Assembly: GCA_964374095.1 (NCBI GenBank)
Contig: CAYJXJ010000115.1
Location: forward strand, 1-14,704
DNA from: CAYJXJ01 sp964374095
GTDB lineage: Bacteria; Elusimicrobiota; Elusimicrobia; UBA1565; UBA9628
Direction of reading: 5' to 3'
Length of the DNA stretch: 14,704 nucleotides
Every line of letters starts with the position of its first letter. Within the stretch, counting starts at the first letter, position 1. A program made the position numbers and the translations under genes. Positions 14,199 to 14,704 of the stretch are shown in pieces. The notes beneath the pieces were generated by a model. The model searched no databases. It worked only from the letters and a program-made list of their open reading frames with translations, and was not told the origin of the DNA.

Positions 14199-14704
14199 CT
14201 AGGCCGCGGTGCCGGCGAGCGCGCGGTCCCTGGATTCCCGCGCGGACGGGGACCCGGGCTCGTCCCGGCCGCGCAGGTAGCGGAGGAACTCCGCCCCCTC
14301 CCGTAGCCGGCGGCGGCGCTCCTGGGGATCGCGGGCCATTTGTTTGAGCATTCTCCAGATGGGCGCGGGGCGGGAGTAGAAGCGGGTGTAGAAGCGCTTG
14401 ACGCCGGCGGCCATCCGGGCGGAATCCAGATGCGGGTAGGAGATGGTGCAGGACTGGGTCCCATCGTTGCGGACCAGGGCGTTGGAGTCGTACCACGTCT
14501 CGCGCATGGCCTGGCGGTAGAGCTCCGTGCCCGGGTACGGCGCGGCCAGGGAAACCTGGATCGTATCGACGTCCAGGGCGCAGGCGAAGCGGATGGACTC
14601 TTCGATGGTCTCGTGGGTCTCGCCCGGCAGTCCGATGATGAAGGTCCCGTGGATCACGATGCCAAGCGCCCGGCAGTTGCGCGTGAATTCGCGGGCGATG
14701 TCGA
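14199..14704 (-). CDS. hpnJ: HpnJ-like radical SAM protein, C-terminal part (runs off the window)
   Basis: 167 C-terminal residues are visible; the frame stays open to the right edge, so this is the end of a longer gene (HpnJ is usually about 470 residues). The fragment has the end of a B12-binding-type radical SAM barrel: GIVIHGTFIIGLPGET, then TIQVSLAAPYPGTELYRQA, then VKRFYTRFYSRPAPIWRML and a basic RRRRLREGAEFLRYLR tail. IQVSLAAPYPGTELY is close to HpnJ as I remember it. HpnJ is the radical SAM enzyme linked to contraction of the glucosamine ring to the cyclitol ether of bacteriohopanetetrol. The CxxxCxxC cluster motif lies outside the window and cannot be checked. It is the most upstream visible gene of the hpnJ-I-L operon. 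Confidence 0.85.
   Translation of the reverse strand, partial: DIAREFTRNCRALGIVIHGTFIIGLPGETHETIEESIRFACALDVDTIQVSLAAPYPGTELYRQAMRETWYDSNALVRNDGTQSCTISYPHLDSARMAAGVKRFYTRFYSRPAPIWRMLKQMARDPQERRRRLREGAEFLRYLRGRDEPGSPSARESRDRALAGTAA

Noticed and set aside
1..14704. CRISPR arrays, insertion sequences, tRNA genes and attachment sites
   Set aside because: I looked for regular direct repeats, transposase motifs, terminal inverted repeats and tRNA-like folds by eye and saw none. The only near-repeats are the homologous blocks of the tandem pilins.

Overview
The window is high-GC bacterial DNA, densely packed with genes on both strands and carrying no tRNA, rRNA, IS element or CRISPR array that I can see. 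The combination of a type IV pilus assembly block, an unusual number of pilin-like genes and a set of hopanoid-tailoring (hpn) homologues is most reminiscent of a high-GC Elusimicrobiota genome. That is an inference from gene content only; Acidobacteriota, Myxococcota or another hopanoid-associated phylum cannot be excluded.

Region 1 (about 34-5827, + strand) is a type IV pilus operon. It runs from a sigma-70-like promoter and a GC hairpin, through the extension ATPase PilB and the platform protein PilC, to two tandem cysteine-rich pilins and three minor pilins resembling PilV/GspI, PilW/GspJ and PilX/GspK. Gaps are 4-10 nt or the genes overlap, so one transcript is likely. The last gene in this run is not a pilus gene: hpnK, a YdjC/ChbG-type deacetylase, starts with GTG 5 nt after the PilX-like stop.

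Region 2 (6572-9062) holds a two-component system on the - strand (OmpR-type regulator, then a six-TM histidine kinase, overlapping by ATGA). Divergent from it is a separate canonical pilin on the + strand. They share a 122-bp, relatively AT-rich spacer. The kinase gene runs tail-to-tail into hpnK with a 71-bp antisense overlap.

Region 3 (9059 to the right edge, - strand) is a second operon, read right to left: hpnJ (C-terminal part only), hpnI, hpnL, a TMTC-like membrane protein with a TPR tail, and a second multi-pass GT-C-like membrane protein. The last two junctions are GTGA and ATGA overlaps. The operon ends on the same CTAG tetranucleotide that ends the pilin gene.

Together HpnI (sugar transfer), HpnK (deacetylation), HpnJ (radical SAM ring contraction) and HpnL (flippase-like membrane protein) would form the known route for tailoring bacteriohopanetetrol to glucosamine/cyclitol-ether forms. 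Here hpnK has moved into a pilus operon and hpnJIL is coupled to two GT-C-like membrane proteins. This raises the possibility of a glycolipid or glycosylation pathway linked to the cell surface. No squalene-hopene cyclase is visible in the window, so the lipid acceptor is unknown.
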